From positions 186,001 to 250,000 of the forward strand of contig NZ_PHSU01000003.1 in the NCBI RefSeq assembly GCF_002814235.1: a DNA stretch of 64,000 nt, written 5' to 3'. The position numbers and the translations under genes are program-made. The notes beneath the pieces are model-generated. The model saw nothing but the letters and a program-made list of their open reading frames with translations. It searched no databases and was not told the origin of the DNA. The DNA is from Pseudomonas sp. QS1027 (GTDB taxonomy: Bacteria; Pseudomonadota; Gammaproteobacteria; Pseudomonadales; Pseudomonadaceae). Positions 54,165-63,927 of the stretch are shown one piece after another. The stretch's first letter is position 1. Every line of letters starts with the position of its first letter.

Positions 54165-55324
54165 AGGGCATTCCTGAGAGTTTGCAGGTGGGCGACCTGG
54201 CGGCTGAAGTCAACGCTGGAAAGGCGTTGCTTGGGTCGCGGGCGCAAGGCCTGGCTGATGGCGCTGGTGGGTTGGCGAGTCAGGCGCGCGAGCACCTGCC
54301 ATTGTTCGGCAACGCCGAGTCGTTCGAAACCGGGATGACGCTTGCGGGCCCGGCGCAGGATGTCCTGCTGCAAGGCCTGGAGCAGGGCTTCATGGCCGCT
54401 GCGACGGAGCAGGAAGTCGGCGCTGGCGCGCAAGTGTTCCTGCAGTTGTCGGCGTGCCCGCGAGGCGGGAGCCTGCAACGGCCCCTGGCGCAGGCCGACA
54501 TGCCACAACCACAGGCCGAGGAGGGCGGCGAGGGCGACCAGGGCCTGGGGGAAGTAGCGCCATAACAGGGTCAGCAGGTTGTCGTGGTCGGTGTTGAACA
54601 GCAGGGTCACGTCGCTGTCCTGGGCCAGGTACCAGAGCAGCCAGGCGTTGTCGTAGCGGCCGATGGCGGGGTTGGTCCAGAGGTCGGCGTCGGTCAGCAC
54701 GGTGACCGTGCCGGCGCCGTAGTCCAGTTGCATCAGGTGGGTGGAGGTGGCGCTGTTGGCCCAGGATTGCGCCAGGTTCTTCGGGTCGGACAAGTGGAAC
54801 GCGGTGTCGAAACTGAAGTAGGCCGGAGCGTCTTCGTCTTCCAGGTACATGCGGGTCAACAGCGGGTAACGCTCGTCTTCCGGTTCCGGGCCGTCACCCT
54901 TGAGGTCCTTGCTCAGCAGTTGGTGCAATTGCACGCGGTCGAGCAGCAGGTCGCCACTGCTGCCGGTCTTGGGGTTCCACAGGGCCTCGGCGACAAACAG
55001 CAGTCGCCCACCGGCCCGGGCCCAGTTGAGCAACTGGTCGGCCTGGCGCGGGGTCATGTTCGAGCGCTCGCCCAGCAGCATCAGGTTCTGTCCGCGCGGG
55101 TCGAGGCCGGGGAGGATGTCCAGGCTGTTGGCATGGGTGACCTTCAAGCCGCGTTGGCGTAGAAACTCTTCGGCGGCCAGGTAAGGGTTGGCGCGAGCTT
55201 CGGGTGAAGGGCCGTGGTCGATGACCTCGGTGTAGGGCGTGGCCTTTTGATAGAGGTAGAGGCCGCCGCCTGCGAGCACCGCCAACAGTGCCAGGCCGAT
55301 CAGCCAGGACAGGCGCCGGTTCAT
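54161..55324 (-). CDS. DUF4350-domain membrane protein
   Basis: A 387-residue protein. An N-terminal TM helix ('LSWLIGLALLAVLAGGGLYLY') is followed by a GATase-like extracytoplasmic domain typical of DUF4350 ('NPYLAAEEFLRQRGLKVTHANSLDILPGLDPRGQNLMLLGERSNMTPRQADQLLNWARAGGRLLFVAE'). A second TM segment ('YFPQALVALAALLGLWLWHVGL') and a helical cytoplasmic tail follow. It belongs to the MoxR/DUF58/DUF4129/SpoIIM/RDD operon. Role unknown. It overlaps its neighbours by 4 bp on each side. Confidence 0.85.
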   Translation of the reverse strand: MNRRLSWLIGLALLAVLAGGGLYLYQKATPYTEVIDHGPSPEARANPYLAAEEFLRQRGLKVTHANSLDILPGLDPRGQNLMLLGERSNMTPRQADQLLNWARAGGRLLFVAEALWNPKTGSSGDLLLDRVQLHQLLSKDLKGDGPEPEDERYPLLTRMYLEDEDAPAYFSFDTAFHLSDPKNLAQSWANSATSTHLMQLDYGAGTVTVLTDADLWTNPAIGRYDNAWLLWYLAQDSDVTLLFNTDHDNLLTLLWRYFPQALVALAALLGLWLWHVGLRQGPLQAPASRARRQLQEHLRASADFLLRRSGHEALLQALQQDILRRARKRHPGFERLGVAEQWQVLARLTRQPTSAISQALRPRPKQRLSSVDFSRQVAHLQTLRNAL

Positions 55325-56856
55325 CGGACGGCTCCCCGACCGAACAACTGTCGCCAGCCTTCACACAGTGCCTGTTGCTGATGGGGCGCTGGCAGGCGAT
55401 GTCCGTAGGCGAGGTTCTGCCAGTGGCCGGTCAGCTCCTGGCTGAAGGCCTGGAGGGCCGGTTCCGCCAACTGGCCGAGCCGTTCCAGGACCTGGCCTTC
55501 GGTATCGGCGCTTTTCAAGGGCAGTTGATAGTCATGCAGCAGGCGGCTGAGCAGGCCACGGTAAAGCAGGCTCATGGCTTCGCGCGGCTGCTGGGGCCAG
55601 AGGGCTTCGGCGCTGGCGGCGATATCCTCGGGCAAGCTGTCGATGTCCAGCGCCAGGCCGAACAGTTGCGGCGTGGCGTTCGGGGCGGCTTTGGCCCGTG
55701 GCTTCGGGCGCCGGCCGACGAAGGTCTGCCAGCCATCCCGATAGCTCCAGGCCAACCAGGCCAGCAATCCGAACAGCGCGGCCCAGAGCAGGATCTCCAG
55801 GCCTTGGGCGAGTGTGCCGGCGATGCGGCTGTCAAAACGCTCCAGCAGGGCCTTCAGCCAGCCGGAAGAGGCTTTGTCGCCGGCCTTGGCGGACGCTTCG
55901 CCCAGTCGCCAGCGGGTGACGGTTTCCGGATTCCTGAACGGTGGCGCCTGCAACTGCGCCTGGATCGCGTCATGGGAGGCCTGGCTGGTCAGTGGTTGCT
56001 TGAGCAGTCGCGGGGTGTTCGGTGCCGGTGGTTCGGCGGCCATGACCGGTGACGCGAAGGGCATCGACAACAGGCCGACGCCGAGCAGCAGTGCGGCGAC
56101 CACCGGCAGCAGGCGCTGGCGCAACTGGCGGAAAATCAGTTCGATATCCCAGGCTTCCAGCACCGTCCTGCGGTTGAGATAGAGGCTGAAGCCGCAGGCG
56201 ATATAGATCGGCTCCCAGAGAATCAGGATCAGCGCGTAGAAGGCGTTGCTCAGGTGTTCCAGCCAGAGCCATTCATGCTGGGCGGCGAACAGCAGTTTCT
56301 GCCAGTGCCAGTCGATGTCGATCTGCCGGGGCAGCAACAGATAGAACAGCGCCATCAGGCCGATCCACAGGACATATTCCAGGTGCGCGCCGATCAGCGT
56401 CAGCCAGCGCGCCGCGCCCAGGCTCTGGGGCAGGAGTACCCGCAGGCGCTGCTGGCGGGCTTGGCCGTCGAGGCCTTCGAGTTGTTGCACCGGCAAGGTG
56501 AAACTGCGGCTCAGGCTCAGGCGGCGCCAGGTCAGGCTCGCCAGCAGTTGTGGCTTGAGCAGGCGCGGCCAGGCCTTGAGTGCCTGTTTCAGGGTCGGGG
56601 TATCGCCGAACAGGGCCGAGGACAGGATATACAGCGGCAAGCGCTCGAACGCCGGTTTCAGCCACCAGAACAGCAGCAGGGCGATGGAGGGGTGTTCCCA
56701 GAGCAGCAGGCTCAGGAGCGCGAAGACCGGCAAGGTGACCAGCGCCCAGGAGCCCATCAGCAAGCCGCGATGTTGCTGGGCCAGCAGCACGCCGAGGTCC
56801 ATGGCTTCCCAGGTGTTGCGGGGGCGAATGGCAACGCTGGCGTCAGTCAGGCGCAT
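55321..56856 (-). CDS. DUF4129-domain membrane protein
   Basis: A 511-residue protein with several TM segments in the first half ('LALLVTLPVFALLSLLLWEHPSIALLLFWWLKPAFERLPLYI' type region, 'YVLWIGLMALFYLLLP') and a further pair near residues 240 and 350. A C-terminal DUF4129-like cytoplasmic region follows ('WPQQPREAMSLLYRGLLSRLLHDYQLPLKSADTEGQVLERLGQ'). The DUF4129 signature, acidic and helical, is seen in transglutaminase-linked proteins of the same kind of operon. It overlaps the DUF4350 gene by 4 bp and the SpoIIM gene by 14 bp. Confidence 0.8.
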   Translation of the reverse strand: MRLTDASVAIRPRNTWEAMDLGVLLAQQHRGLLMGSWALVTLPVFALLSLLLWEHPSIALLLFWWLKPAFERLPLYILSSALFGDTPTLKQALKAWPRLLKPQLLASLTWRRLSLSRSFTLPVQQLEGLDGQARQQRLRVLLPQSLGAARWLTLIGAHLEYVLWIGLMALFYLLLPRQIDIDWHWQKLLFAAQHEWLWLEHLSNAFYALILILWEPIYIACGFSLYLNRRTVLEAWDIELIFRQLRQRLLPVVAALLLGVGLLSMPFASPVMAAEPPAPNTPRLLKQPLTSQASHDAIQAQLQAPPFRNPETVTRWRLGEASAKAGDKASSGWLKALLERFDSRIAGTLAQGLEILLWAALFGLLAWLAWSYRDGWQTFVGRRPKPRAKAAPNATPQLFGLALDIDSLPEDIAASAEALWPQQPREAMSLLYRGLLSRLLHDYQLPLKSADTEGQVLERLGQLAEPALQAFSQELTGHWQNLAYGHRLPAPHQQQALCEGWRQLFGRGAVR

Positions 56857-57823
56857 GCTTGCTCCGTCCGGCCAACAGCAGATAAGCGCCTACCAGCAGC
56901 CAGAGTCCGGCGCCTACTGCATATTTGAGTCGTGGTGCGAGGTGGCTCATGGACGACCAGTAGGCCTCGATAAAGGCGGCGATCAGCAGGAACAGGATCA
57001 CCCCGCCGACCATCTGGATGCTTTTCTGTGCGTTCAGGCGCAGGGCCTCGCCGCGGGACAGGCGTCCCGGTGCCACCAGTGCCCAGCCCAGTTGCAGGCC
57101 GGCGGCCCCGGACAGGACGATGGCGGTGAGTTCGAAGGCGCCGTGGCCGATGACAAAGGACCAGAAGGTCTGCCCGTAGCCGATCTGGGTCAGATGGCCG
57201 GCCACCGCGCCGATCGTCAGGCCGTTGAACAGCAGGAAGAACAGGCTGCCCAGGCCGAACAGCAGGCCGCCGGCGAAGGTCTGAAAGGCAATGCCGATGT
57301 TGTTCATGATGTAGTAGCCGAACATCACCCAGTTTTCGCTGGAGGCCCGTGCGACGGTGCGTCCCAGGCGACTGGCGGCGGGGTCGTACATGGCCTGCAT
57401 GTCGGCCACCTGCTGTGGGCTGACGATGCTGTAGACCAGGTCCGGAAACAGATAGATCAGCAGGCCGGTCAGCCCCAGGCTGGCGAAGAACAGCACGCCG
57501 GCAACCACGACGAAAGGCCATTGCTCGCGCACCAGGCGAGGGAAACCGGCGAAGACGAAACCCAGCACCGAGGTACCGAGGTGACTGCGGTGCCGATAGA
57601 GTTGCTGGTGCCCGCGCAAGGCCAACTGTTGCAGGGCATCGACCAGATGGCTGCTGTAGCCGCGTTCCTGGGTCAGGGCCAGTTGTTGGCACAGGCGCCG
57701 GTAATGGGCGGGGAATTCGCGCAGGTCGGTGGCTTTCGCCTTGCCGCGTTCCATCTGCTCGAGCCATTGGGCAAAACGTTGCCACTCGGGCTGATGGCGG
57801 CTTTCAAAGAGGCTCTGTTTCAT
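56843..57823 (-). CDS. stage II sporulation protein M-like membrane protein
   Basis: A 326-residue SpoIIM-family integral membrane protein. It has an N-terminal cytoplasmic helical part ('KQSLFESRHQPEWQRFAQWLEQMERGKAKATDLREFPAHYRRLCQQLALTQERGY') and about five TM helices with 'NWVMFGYYIMNNIGIAFQTFAGGLLFGLGSLFFLLFNGLTIGAVAGHL' and 'FVIGHGAFELTAIVLSGAAGLQLG'. In non-sporulating bacteria it is part of MoxR-linked operons of unknown function. It overlaps both neighbours. Confidence 0.88.
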   Translation of the reverse strand: MKQSLFESRHQPEWQRFAQWLEQMERGKAKATDLREFPAHYRRLCQQLALTQERGYSSHLVDALQQLALRGHQQLYRHRSHLGTSVLGFVFAGFPRLVREQWPFVVVAGVLFFASLGLTGLLIYLFPDLVYSIVSPQQVADMQAMYDPAASRLGRTVARASSENWVMFGYYIMNNIGIAFQTFAGGLLFGLGSLFFLLFNGLTIGAVAGHLTQIGYGQTFWSFVIGHGAFELTAIVLSGAAGLQLGWALVAPGRLSRGEALRLNAQKSIQMVGGVILFLLIAAFIEAYWSSMSHLAPRLKYAVGAGLWLLVGAYLLLAGRSKHAPD

Positions 57824-58545
57824 GGCGGGCCCAGCAGTCCGTGGGCAATGCCGTTCAACTCGGCCGCGGCCCGGGACGCCGGAACACCCAGGGGCGTAGC
57901 CAGCAGCGCCGCGAGTTCGCGGGTGCGTTCGGCGCTGAGGTCGCCCTGGCGTTCGGCGAAACTCAGCACGGCGCGCTGTTCCGCCAGGCGCAGGACGAAA
58001 GGCGCGCTACGGGGTGTCGCCTGGGGCAGGCTGGGGCGTGGCAGCGGTTGTTCACGATAGACCACCAGCGTGCCGCCGGCCAGGTCGCCGAGGCGCTTGA
58101 AGGTCGGGTGTTGCAGGCAACTGACGGCACCGAGGAAATAACCGAACGGCAGCATGTCGACAAAACGCAGCAGGTTACGGGTCAGGGAGGCGGCCCAGCC
58201 GATCGGCGTGCCGTCGTCATGCACGACCCGCAGGCCCATCATCTGTTTGCCCGGCGAGCGGCCCTGGTTCAGCACTTCGAACAGCACCATGTACCACCAA
58301 CTGACGAGGAACAGCACGATCGAGCCGAGACCCAGGCCCAGCTTGCCCAGCAGCATCAACGCGCTCAGCAGGACACCGAGCAGCACACCGCGCACGCCCA
58401 GGTCGATGGCGAACGCCACTGCCCGCACGGGCAGGCCGGCCGGACGCAGGGGCAGGTCGATACCTTCCGGGGTTTCGACGCGATAGTGGGTGTCCAGGGG
58501 TGTTTGCAGCGCAGTCTTCCTTTTCGGTGCTGAAATCGACGGCAA
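57820..58545 (-). CDS. RDD-family membrane protein
   Basis: A 241-residue protein with the RDD domain ('GLPVRAVAFAIDLGVRGVLLGVLLSALMLLGKL' then 'EVLNQGRSPGKQMMGLRVVHDDGTPIGWAASLTRNLLRFVDMLP') with three TM helices. The start is a TTG at 58545 preceded by AAGGA; no ATG is near. It is the first gene of a six-gene minus-strand operon (RDD, SpoIIM, DUF4129, DUF4350, MoxR, DUF58), whose overlapping stops and starts indicate co-translation. Function unknown. Confidence 0.85.
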   Translation of the reverse strand: MPSISAPKRKTALQTPLDTHYRVETPEGIDLPLRPAGLPVRAVAFAIDLGVRGVLLGVLLSALMLLGKLGLGLGSIVLFLVSWWYMVLFEVLNQGRSPGKQMMGLRVVHDDGTPIGWAASLTRNLLRFVDMLPFGYFLGAVSCLQHPTFKRLGDLAGGTLVVYREQPLPRPSLPQATPRSAPFVLRLAEQRAVLSFAERQGDLSAERTRELAALLATPLGVPASRAAAELNGIAHGLLGPP

Positions 58546-58716
58546 GGTCGCAGGTCCTTGCGGACAGAGGCCCGATCCTAGCCAGCGGCGCCTGGCTAAG
58601 CAACTTAACTCTGTAATGAACGGTATCGAAGTAGCAGCGCCCAGTTGTTACGGGATGCTGGTCCGAGGGGGCGCTGAACGCCTAGACTGCATCGGTCTTC
58701 TGTTCAGGAACCTGCC

Positions 58717-60153
58717 GTGACCTCTATCTTCTGGTACGACTACGAAACCACCGGGATCAATCCGCGCTCCGATCGCGCCTTGCAGGTGGCAGGCATCCGT
58801 ACCGATGCCGAGCTCAACGAGATCGATGAGCCGGTCAACCTGTATTGCCGGCCCAGCGAGGATATCCTGCCGCACCCGGCGGCGTGCATGATTACCGGTA
58901 TCACCCCGCAGCAACTCGCCGCGCAGGGGTTGGTCGAGGCCGACTTCATGACCCGCGTGCACGCCCAACTGTCCCTTCCGGGTACCTGCGGTGCCGGCTA
59001 CAACACCTTGCGTTTTGACGACGAAGTCACTCGTTACAGTCTGTATCGAAACTTTTTCGATCCCTATGCCCGCGAGTGGCAGGGCGGCAACAGCCGTTGG
59101 GACCTGATCGATGTGGTGCGGGCGGCCTACGCGCTGCGTCCGCAAGGTATCGTCTGGCCCGAGGACGATGGGCGGGTGACCCTCAGGCTTGAACGCCTGA
59201 CCGCGGCCAATGGCATCGATCATGGTCATGCCCACGAAGCCTTGTCCGATGTGCGCGCCACCATTGCCCTGGCGCGGTTGATCCGCGAGAAACAGCCGAA
59301 GTTGTATGACTGGCTGTTTCAGTTGCGCAGCAAACAGCGGGTGATGGATCAGATTCGCCTGTTGCAGCCGATGGTGCATATCTCCGGACGTTTTTCGGCC
59401 GCGCGTCATTATCTGGGGGTGGTCCTGCCATTGGCCTGGCATCCGCGTAACCGCAATGCCTTGATTGTCTGTGATCTGTCCCAGGATCCGCAGCCGCTGT
59501 TGGACCTGGATGCCGATACCTTGCGCCAGCAGCTTTACATCCGCCATGAGGACCGCGCCGAAGGGCAACTGCCGGTGCCGCTCAAGTTGATTCATGTCAA
59601 CCGTTGTCCGGTGGTGGCGCCGCTGAAGGTATTGCGTGCTGAAGATCAGCAACGTTTGCAGTTGGATATGGCGCTTTATGAAGCGCGTCGTCAGCAACTG
59701 ACTGAGACCCAGGAAGTTTGGCGGGATAAAGTCCAGGCCCTTTATGCTGGCGAAGATTTTGCCCCCAGCGAGGATCCGGAGCAGCAGTTATACGACGGCT
59801 TTATCGGCGATCGCGACCGGCGTTTGTGTGAGCAAGTTCGCACTGCGGAGCCCGAGCAGTTGGCGCGTGGGCAATGGCCTTTCGATGATGAGCGGTTGCC
59901 GGAATTATTATTTCGTTACCGGGCGCGTAACTTTCCCGCCAGCCTGAGTGAAGAAGAGCAACAGCGTTGGCGTACATTCTGCCAGCAGCGTCTGACCGAG
60001 GCGGCCTGGGGCGCGCCGAATACCCTGGAGGATTTTACCGGACACCTCATGAAGTGTTTGCCGAATGCAACAGCGGCGCAGCGTCAGGTGCTGGAGCAGT
60101 GGCAGGACTATGCACTCTCTTTGTGCGAGCGGTTTAACCTGGCGGCCGGTTAA
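58717..60153 (+). CDS. sbcB: exodeoxyribonuclease I
   Basis: A 478-residue 3'-5' single-strand DNA exonuclease, full length. The DEDD motifs are 'FWYDYETTGINP' (ExoI), 'YNTLRFDDEVTRYSLYRNFFDPYAREW' (ExoII) and 'HGHAHEALSDVRATIALARLI' (ExoIII). The SH3-like and helical domains follow ('LPLAWHPRNRNALIVCDLSQDP', 'FRYRARNFPASLSEEEQQRW'). GTG start at 58717 with AGGAA upstream. It acts in recombination and mismatch repair. Convergent with mvaT, with a shared terminator between them, as in P. aeruginosa. Confidence 0.95.
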   Translation: MTSIFWYDYETTGINPRSDRALQVAGIRTDAELNEIDEPVNLYCRPSEDILPHPAACMITGITPQQLAAQGLVEADFMTRVHAQLSLPGTCGAGYNTLRFDDEVTRYSLYRNFFDPYAREWQGGNSRWDLIDVVRAAYALRPQGIVWPEDDGRVTLRLERLTAANGIDHGHAHEALSDVRATIALARLIREKQPKLYDWLFQLRSKQRVMDQIRLLQPMVHISGRFSAARHYLGVVLPLAWHPRNRNALIVCDLSQDPQPLLDLDADTLRQQLYIRHEDRAEGQLPVPLKLIHVNRCPVVAPLKVLRAEDQQRLQLDMALYEARRQQLTETQEVWRDKVQALYAGEDFAPSEDPEQQLYDGFIGDRDRRLCEQVRTAEPEQLARGQWPFDDERLPELLFRYRARNFPASLSEEEQQRWRTFCQQRLTEAAWGAPNTLEDFTGHLMKCLPNATAAQRQVLEQWQDYALSLCERFNLAAG

Positions 60154-60183
60154 ACAGGCGGCGATTAAATCGCAGGCAATAAA

Positions 60184-60207
60184 AAACGCCAGTGAACTGG
60201 CGTTTTC
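60184..60207. terminator. bidirectional terminator between sbcB and mvaT
   Basis: AAACGCCAGT-GAA-CTGGCGTTTTC forms a short perfect stem with A- and T-runs on either side. It serves the two convergent genes. Confidence 0.88.
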
Positions 60208-60243
60208 TCGTAGGTCGCGAATAGCGTCCGTGACCGGCTTGGC

Positions 60244-60621
60244 TTAGCCCAGCAGGGTAGCCCAGCTTTCAACCACGTCGCCGCCCCACTTGGCTTTCCA
60301 CTCTTTCAGAGTCTTGTGGTTGCCGCCTTTGGTTTCGATCACTTCACCGTTGTGCGGGTTTTTGTATTGCTTGACCTTGCGTGCGCGCTTGGTGCCGGTG
60401 GTTTTCACGGCGCCGCGTACGGCTTTGCCGGCTTTGGCCTGTGGGTCCAGGATGTTGATGACATCTGGCAGAGCCTTGTTGTACTCGCCCAGCAGAGTGC
60501 GCAGTTTGCTTTCGAATTCCATTTCTTTTTTCAGCGCGCCGTCTTTTTCCATTGCAGCCATTTGGGCTTGCAGCTGTTCGATGGCGCTCTTGGTTTCGTT
60601 GTATTTCTGGATCAGGGACAT
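60244..60621 (-). CDS. mvaT: H-NS-family nucleoid protein MvaT
   Basis: A 125-residue xenogeneic silencer. The N-terminal coiled-coil oligomerisation region is residues 1-60 ('YNETKSAIEQLQAQMAAMEKDGALKKEMEFESKLRTLLGEYNKAL'). The C-terminal DNA-binding domain 'RARKVKQYKNPHNGEVIETKGGNHKTLKEWKAKWGGDVVESWATLLG' contains the 'KGGNHKTLKEWKAKWG' AT-hook-like loop. I chose the ATG at 60621 ('MSLIQKY'), which matches the family's N-terminus. It binds AT-rich, often horizontally acquired, DNA and represses it. Closest by eye to MvaT, supported by the sbcB and purU neighbours; TurA/TurB names are used in P. putida. Confidence 0.95.
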   Translation of the reverse strand: MSLIQKYNETKSAIEQLQAQMAAMEKDGALKKEMEFESKLRTLLGEYNKALPDVINILDPQAKAGKAVRGAVKTTGTKRARKVKQYKNPHNGEVIETKGGNHKTLKEWKAKWGGDVVESWATLLG

Positions 60622-60971
60622 GGACACTACCTTATGCTGAGTCAGGACGACAGGGGTACAGTGACGCAATAGTAGTCAGAGTATTTGAGCAAGTAAACAT
60701 TTAATAGAAGGTTTATTGCATTTAATTTGAAACTTAAGCGTGACCTTGTCGCGGACTTAGAAGTTTTTGCGGCGCCGGCCAAGAGCTGTCTTGTTGCGGC
60801 GATGTTTGAATTATCTGCGGGGTGCGCCGGCTCACTCGGGAAAAGCCCACTACAAGTGAAGGGGGAAACCGGCGCCGGGGCGGGAGTGGGCGGGCGCTGC
60901 AACGAATACTGCAGTTTTTTCCCGTACTCGCTAGAATGGCGACCTTTGCGAAGTTCTGGAGTTCTCCCCTC

Positions 60972-61820
60972 ATGCGCACTTTCCGGCTGGTGATTGCCTG
61001 CCCCGACCGCGTTGGCATCGTTGCCAAAGTCAGTAACTTTCTAGCGTCTTACAACGGTTGGATCACCGAAGCGAGTCACCACTCCGACAACCTCAGTGGC
61101 TGGTTCTTCATGCGCCACGAGATTCGTGCCGACAGCCTGCCGTTTGGTCTGGACGCCTTTCGTGAGGCATTTGCCCCGATTGCCGAAGAGTTTTCCATGA
61201 CCTGGCGCATCACCGACACCGAGCAGAAGAAACGCGTGGTGTTGATGGCCAGCCGTGAATCCCATTGCCTGGCGGACCTGTTGCACCGTTGGCACAGCGA
61301 TGAGCTGGATTGCCAGATCGCCTGTGTGATTTCCAACCACGATGACCTGCGCAGCATGGTCGAGTGGCACGGTATTCCTTACTACCACGTGCCGGTGAAC
61401 CCGCAGGATAAAGAGCCGGCATTTGCCGAAGTCTCACGCCTGGTCAAACACCATGAGGCCGATGTGGTGGTACTGGCGCGCTACATGCAGATCCTGCCGC
61501 CGGAACTTTGCCACGAATACGCGCACAAGGTGATCAACATCCATCACAGCTTCCTGCCGTCGTTCGTCGGTGCCAAGCCTTATCACCAGGCGTCCCTGCG
61601 GGGCGTGAAGTTGATTGGGGCAACTTGCCACTATGTAACCGAAGAGCTGGATGCCGGCCCGATCATCGAACAGGACGTGGTTCGTGTCAGCCACAGTGAT
61701 AGCATCGAAGACATGGTGCGTTTCGGCCGCGATGTCGAGAAGATGGTACTGGCCCGTGGCCTGCGTTATCACCTGGAAGATCGTGTGCTGGTGCACGGCA
61801 ACAAGACCGTGGTGTTCTGA
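60972..61820 (+). CDS. purU: formyltetrahydrofolate deformylase
   Basis: A 282-residue enzyme that releases formate from 10-formyl-THF, balancing one-carbon units and supplying PurT. The N-terminal ACT domain is 'FRLVIACPDRVGIVAKVSNFLASYNGWITEASHHSDNLSGWFFMRHEI'. The C-terminal formyltransferase-like domain has 'CVISNHDDLRSMVEWHGIPYYHVP' and 'VINIHHSFLPSFVGAKPYHQASLRGVKLIGATCHYVTEELDAGPIIEQ', with the catalytic N-I-H-H-S and D residues. ATG at 60972; frames upstream are not coding. Downstream is a short hypothetical gene. Confidence 0.95.
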   Translation: MRTFRLVIACPDRVGIVAKVSNFLASYNGWITEASHHSDNLSGWFFMRHEIRADSLPFGLDAFREAFAPIAEEFSMTWRITDTEQKKRVVLMASRESHCLADLLHRWHSDELDCQIACVISNHDDLRSMVEWHGIPYYHVPVNPQDKEPAFAEVSRLVKHHEADVVVLARYMQILPPELCHEYAHKVINIHHSFLPSFVGAKPYHQASLRGVKLIGATCHYVTEELDAGPIIEQDVVRVSHSDSIEDMVRFGRDVEKMVLARGLRYHLEDRVLVHGNKTVVF

Positions 61821-61850
61821 CAGCCCGTTGACGGGCCTGGAGGTGTGGCA

Positions 61851-62048
61851 ATGAGCGATCCACTCGACAAGGCAACCTCCAAGGCGCCGCCGACCGTAGG
61901 TGAAGGCTGTCTGAGCCGTTACGACACCGACGCCATGACCCCTGAAGACGGCACCGAGTTTCCCGGTGCCGCCGAACTCTGGCAGCAATTGCAGGAAGAG
62001 TCCGAGGCAGAAAAGCCCGCGGGCTCTTCTGCGCCGCTTAAATCCTGA
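61851..62048 (+). CDS. small acidic protein, unknown function
   Basis: A 65-residue hydrophilic, acidic protein starting '[20 protein letters not shown]' with '[32 protein letters not shown]'. ATG at 61851, preceded by GGAGG with 7-base spacing. It is 30 bp after purU on the same strand. Its last 11 bases overlap the end of the chemoreceptor gene. The RBS and composition support coding; family not recognised. Confidence 0.6.
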   Translation: MSDPLDKATSKAPPTVGEGCLSRYDTDAMTPEDGTEFPGAAELWQQLQEESEAEKPAGSSAPLKS

Positions 62049-63927
62049 AGCTGCCCACCAACTGCTTCAGCCGTGCCGCCTGTTGTTCCAGGTCGGCACA
62101 GGCCCGCAGGGTCGACTGCAGGTTTTCCACGCCTTCCTGATTGAGGGTGTTGATCTCGGTGATGTCCATGTTGATCGACTCGACCACCGAGGTCTGCTCT
62201 TCGGTGGCCGTTGCGACGGACTGGTTCATGCCATCTATCTCGCTGATCCGCTGGGTCACGCTGCTCAAGCGTTCGCCGGCCAGGTTGGCGATTTCCACGC
62301 TTTCCAGGCTATGGCGCTGGCTATGGCCCATGGTGCCGACCGATTCCCGGGCGCCGACCTGCAGTTCTTCAATCATGGTCTGGATCTGCTGTGCCGATTC
62401 CTGGGTGCGATGAGCCAGGTTGCGCACCTCGTCCGCGACCACCGCAAAGCCACGTCCGGCCTCACCGGCGCGTGCCGCCTCGATGGCGGCGTTGAGGGCC
62501 AGCAGGTTGGTTTGCTGGGAAATGCTGGTGATCACTTCGAGAATCTGCCCGATATTCACTGTCTTGCTGTTCAGCGATTCGATGTTGGTGCTGGAAGTGG
62601 CGAGCATTTCCGACAACTGGTGCATGGCCTTGATGCTGCGCTCCACCACCTGCTGGCCGTCTTCGGCCAGGCCGCGGGCATCGCTGGCCTGGTTCGAGGC
62701 CTGGGCGGCATTGCGGGCGATTTCCTGTGCCGCGGCGCCCAACTGGTTGATGGCCGCGGCGACACTGTTGGTGCGACTGGCCTGTTCGTCGGAGTTGAGC
62801 ATCGACGAGTTCGAGGCGCTGACCACCCGCAGGGCCACTTCATTGACCTGCTGGGTCGCCGAGGAGACTTCACTGATCGAGGTGTGGATGCGTTCGACGA
62901 AGCGGTTGAAGGCGGTGCCGAGGATCCCGAACTCGTCCTGGGACTCGATCGTCAGGCGCCGGGTCAGGTCGCCTTCACCGTCGGCGATATCCTGCATGGC
63001 GCGGGTCATCACGTGCAGCGGTTGCATCAGTGCACGGATCAGCAGGCCGAGCAGGGCGATGATGATCAGTACCGCGATGGTGGTGGCGATCACGGCCGAG
63101 CTGCGGAAATTGCTGAGCATCGCAAAGGCCTTGTCCTTGTCCACGGACACGCCGACATACCAGCTTACCGAAGATAAACCCTTGATCGGGGCGAAGGCGA
63201 CGATGCGCGTCTTGCCGTTGGCCACGGTTTCGCTGATCTCGTTGCCGATGCGCGGGGTGTCCTGGGGATAGACGTCGCTGAGGTTTTTCATCACCAGGGC
63301 CTTGTCCGGGTGCACCAGGATCTTGCCATCGGCGCTGACCAGGAAGGCGTAGCCGTTACCGTCGAAGCTCAAGGCATTGAGGCTGTCGGCGATGGCTTGC
63401 AGGCTCAGGTCGCCGCCCACCACGCCGACGCTCTGGCCGGCCTTGCGCACGGTGTTGACGATGGAAATCACCAACTGCCCGGACGCCAGGTCGATATAGG
63501 GTTCGGTCAGGGCCGAACCGCTGCTGTTCTCGGCACTCTTGTACCAGGGGCGGGCACGTGGGTCATAACCGTCGGGCATCTTGCTGTCCGGACGGATCAT
63601 GAAGCTGCCGTCCTTGTTGCCCAGGTAGGCGCCCATGAAGGTCGATGTGATGGCCTTCTGTTCCAGCAGGTTGGAGACGTTGGCCGGGTCGGCGTTGAGG
63701 GCGACCGACTGGGACAGGTTTTCGATCAGCAGGCTGCGGCCGGCCAGCCAGGTCTGGATATTGTTGGCGGTGACGCCACCCATCTCATGCAGATAACTGT
63801 TGAGGTCGTCGCGGATCGCATTGCGTTGCAGGTAATCGTTGTACAGCGTGAAGAGCGCAAAGGCCGCCAGCACGATCAGCGACGCGGCCAGCAGGATTTT
63901 GTGACTGAATTTGAGGTTTTTGTTCAT
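62038..63927 (-). CDS. PctA/PctB/PctC-type chemoreceptor for amino acids
   Basis: A 629-residue methyl-accepting chemotaxis protein, the length of PctA. TM1 is at 9-29. A double-Cache ligand domain follows (about 37-275) with the amino-acid pocket Y121, R126, W128, Y129 in '[11 protein letters not shown]', Y144 in 'TEPYID' and D173 in 'VGGDLSL'. Spacing is identical to the known dCache_1AA motif. TM2 is at about 280-300, then HAMP and the signalling hairpin with '[46 protein letters not shown]'. There is no terminal CheR pentapeptide. It should detect L-amino acids. PctA, PctB and PctC cannot be separated by reading alone. The gene position next to purU fits the pct region. Confidence 0.92.
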   Translation of the reverse strand: MNKNLKFSHKILLAASLIVLAAFALFTLYNDYLQRNAIRDDLNSYLHEMGGVTANNIQTWLAGRSLLIENLSQSVALNADPANVSNLLEQKAITSTFMGAYLGNKDGSFMIRPDSKMPDGYDPRARPWYKSAENSSGSALTEPYIDLASGQLVISIVNTVRKAGQSVGVVGGDLSLQAIADSLNALSFDGNGYAFLVSADGKILVHPDKALVMKNLSDVYPQDTPRIGNEISETVANGKTRIVAFAPIKGLSSVSWYVGVSVDKDKAFAMLSNFRSSAVIATTIAVLIIIALLGLLIRALMQPLHVMTRAMQDIADGEGDLTRRLTIESQDEFGILGTAFNRFVERIHTSISEVSSATQQVNEVALRVVSASNSSMLNSDEQASRTNSVAAAINQLGAAAQEIARNAAQASNQASDARGLAEDGQQVVERSIKAMHQLSEMLATSSTNIESLNSKTVNIGQILEVITSISQQTNLLALNAAIEAARAGEAGRGFAVVADEVRNLAHRTQESAQQIQTMIEELQVGARESVGTMGHSQRHSLESVEIANLAGERLSSVTQRISEIDGMNQSVATATEEQTSVVESINMDITEINTLNQEGVENLQSTLRACADLEQQAARLKQLVGSFRI

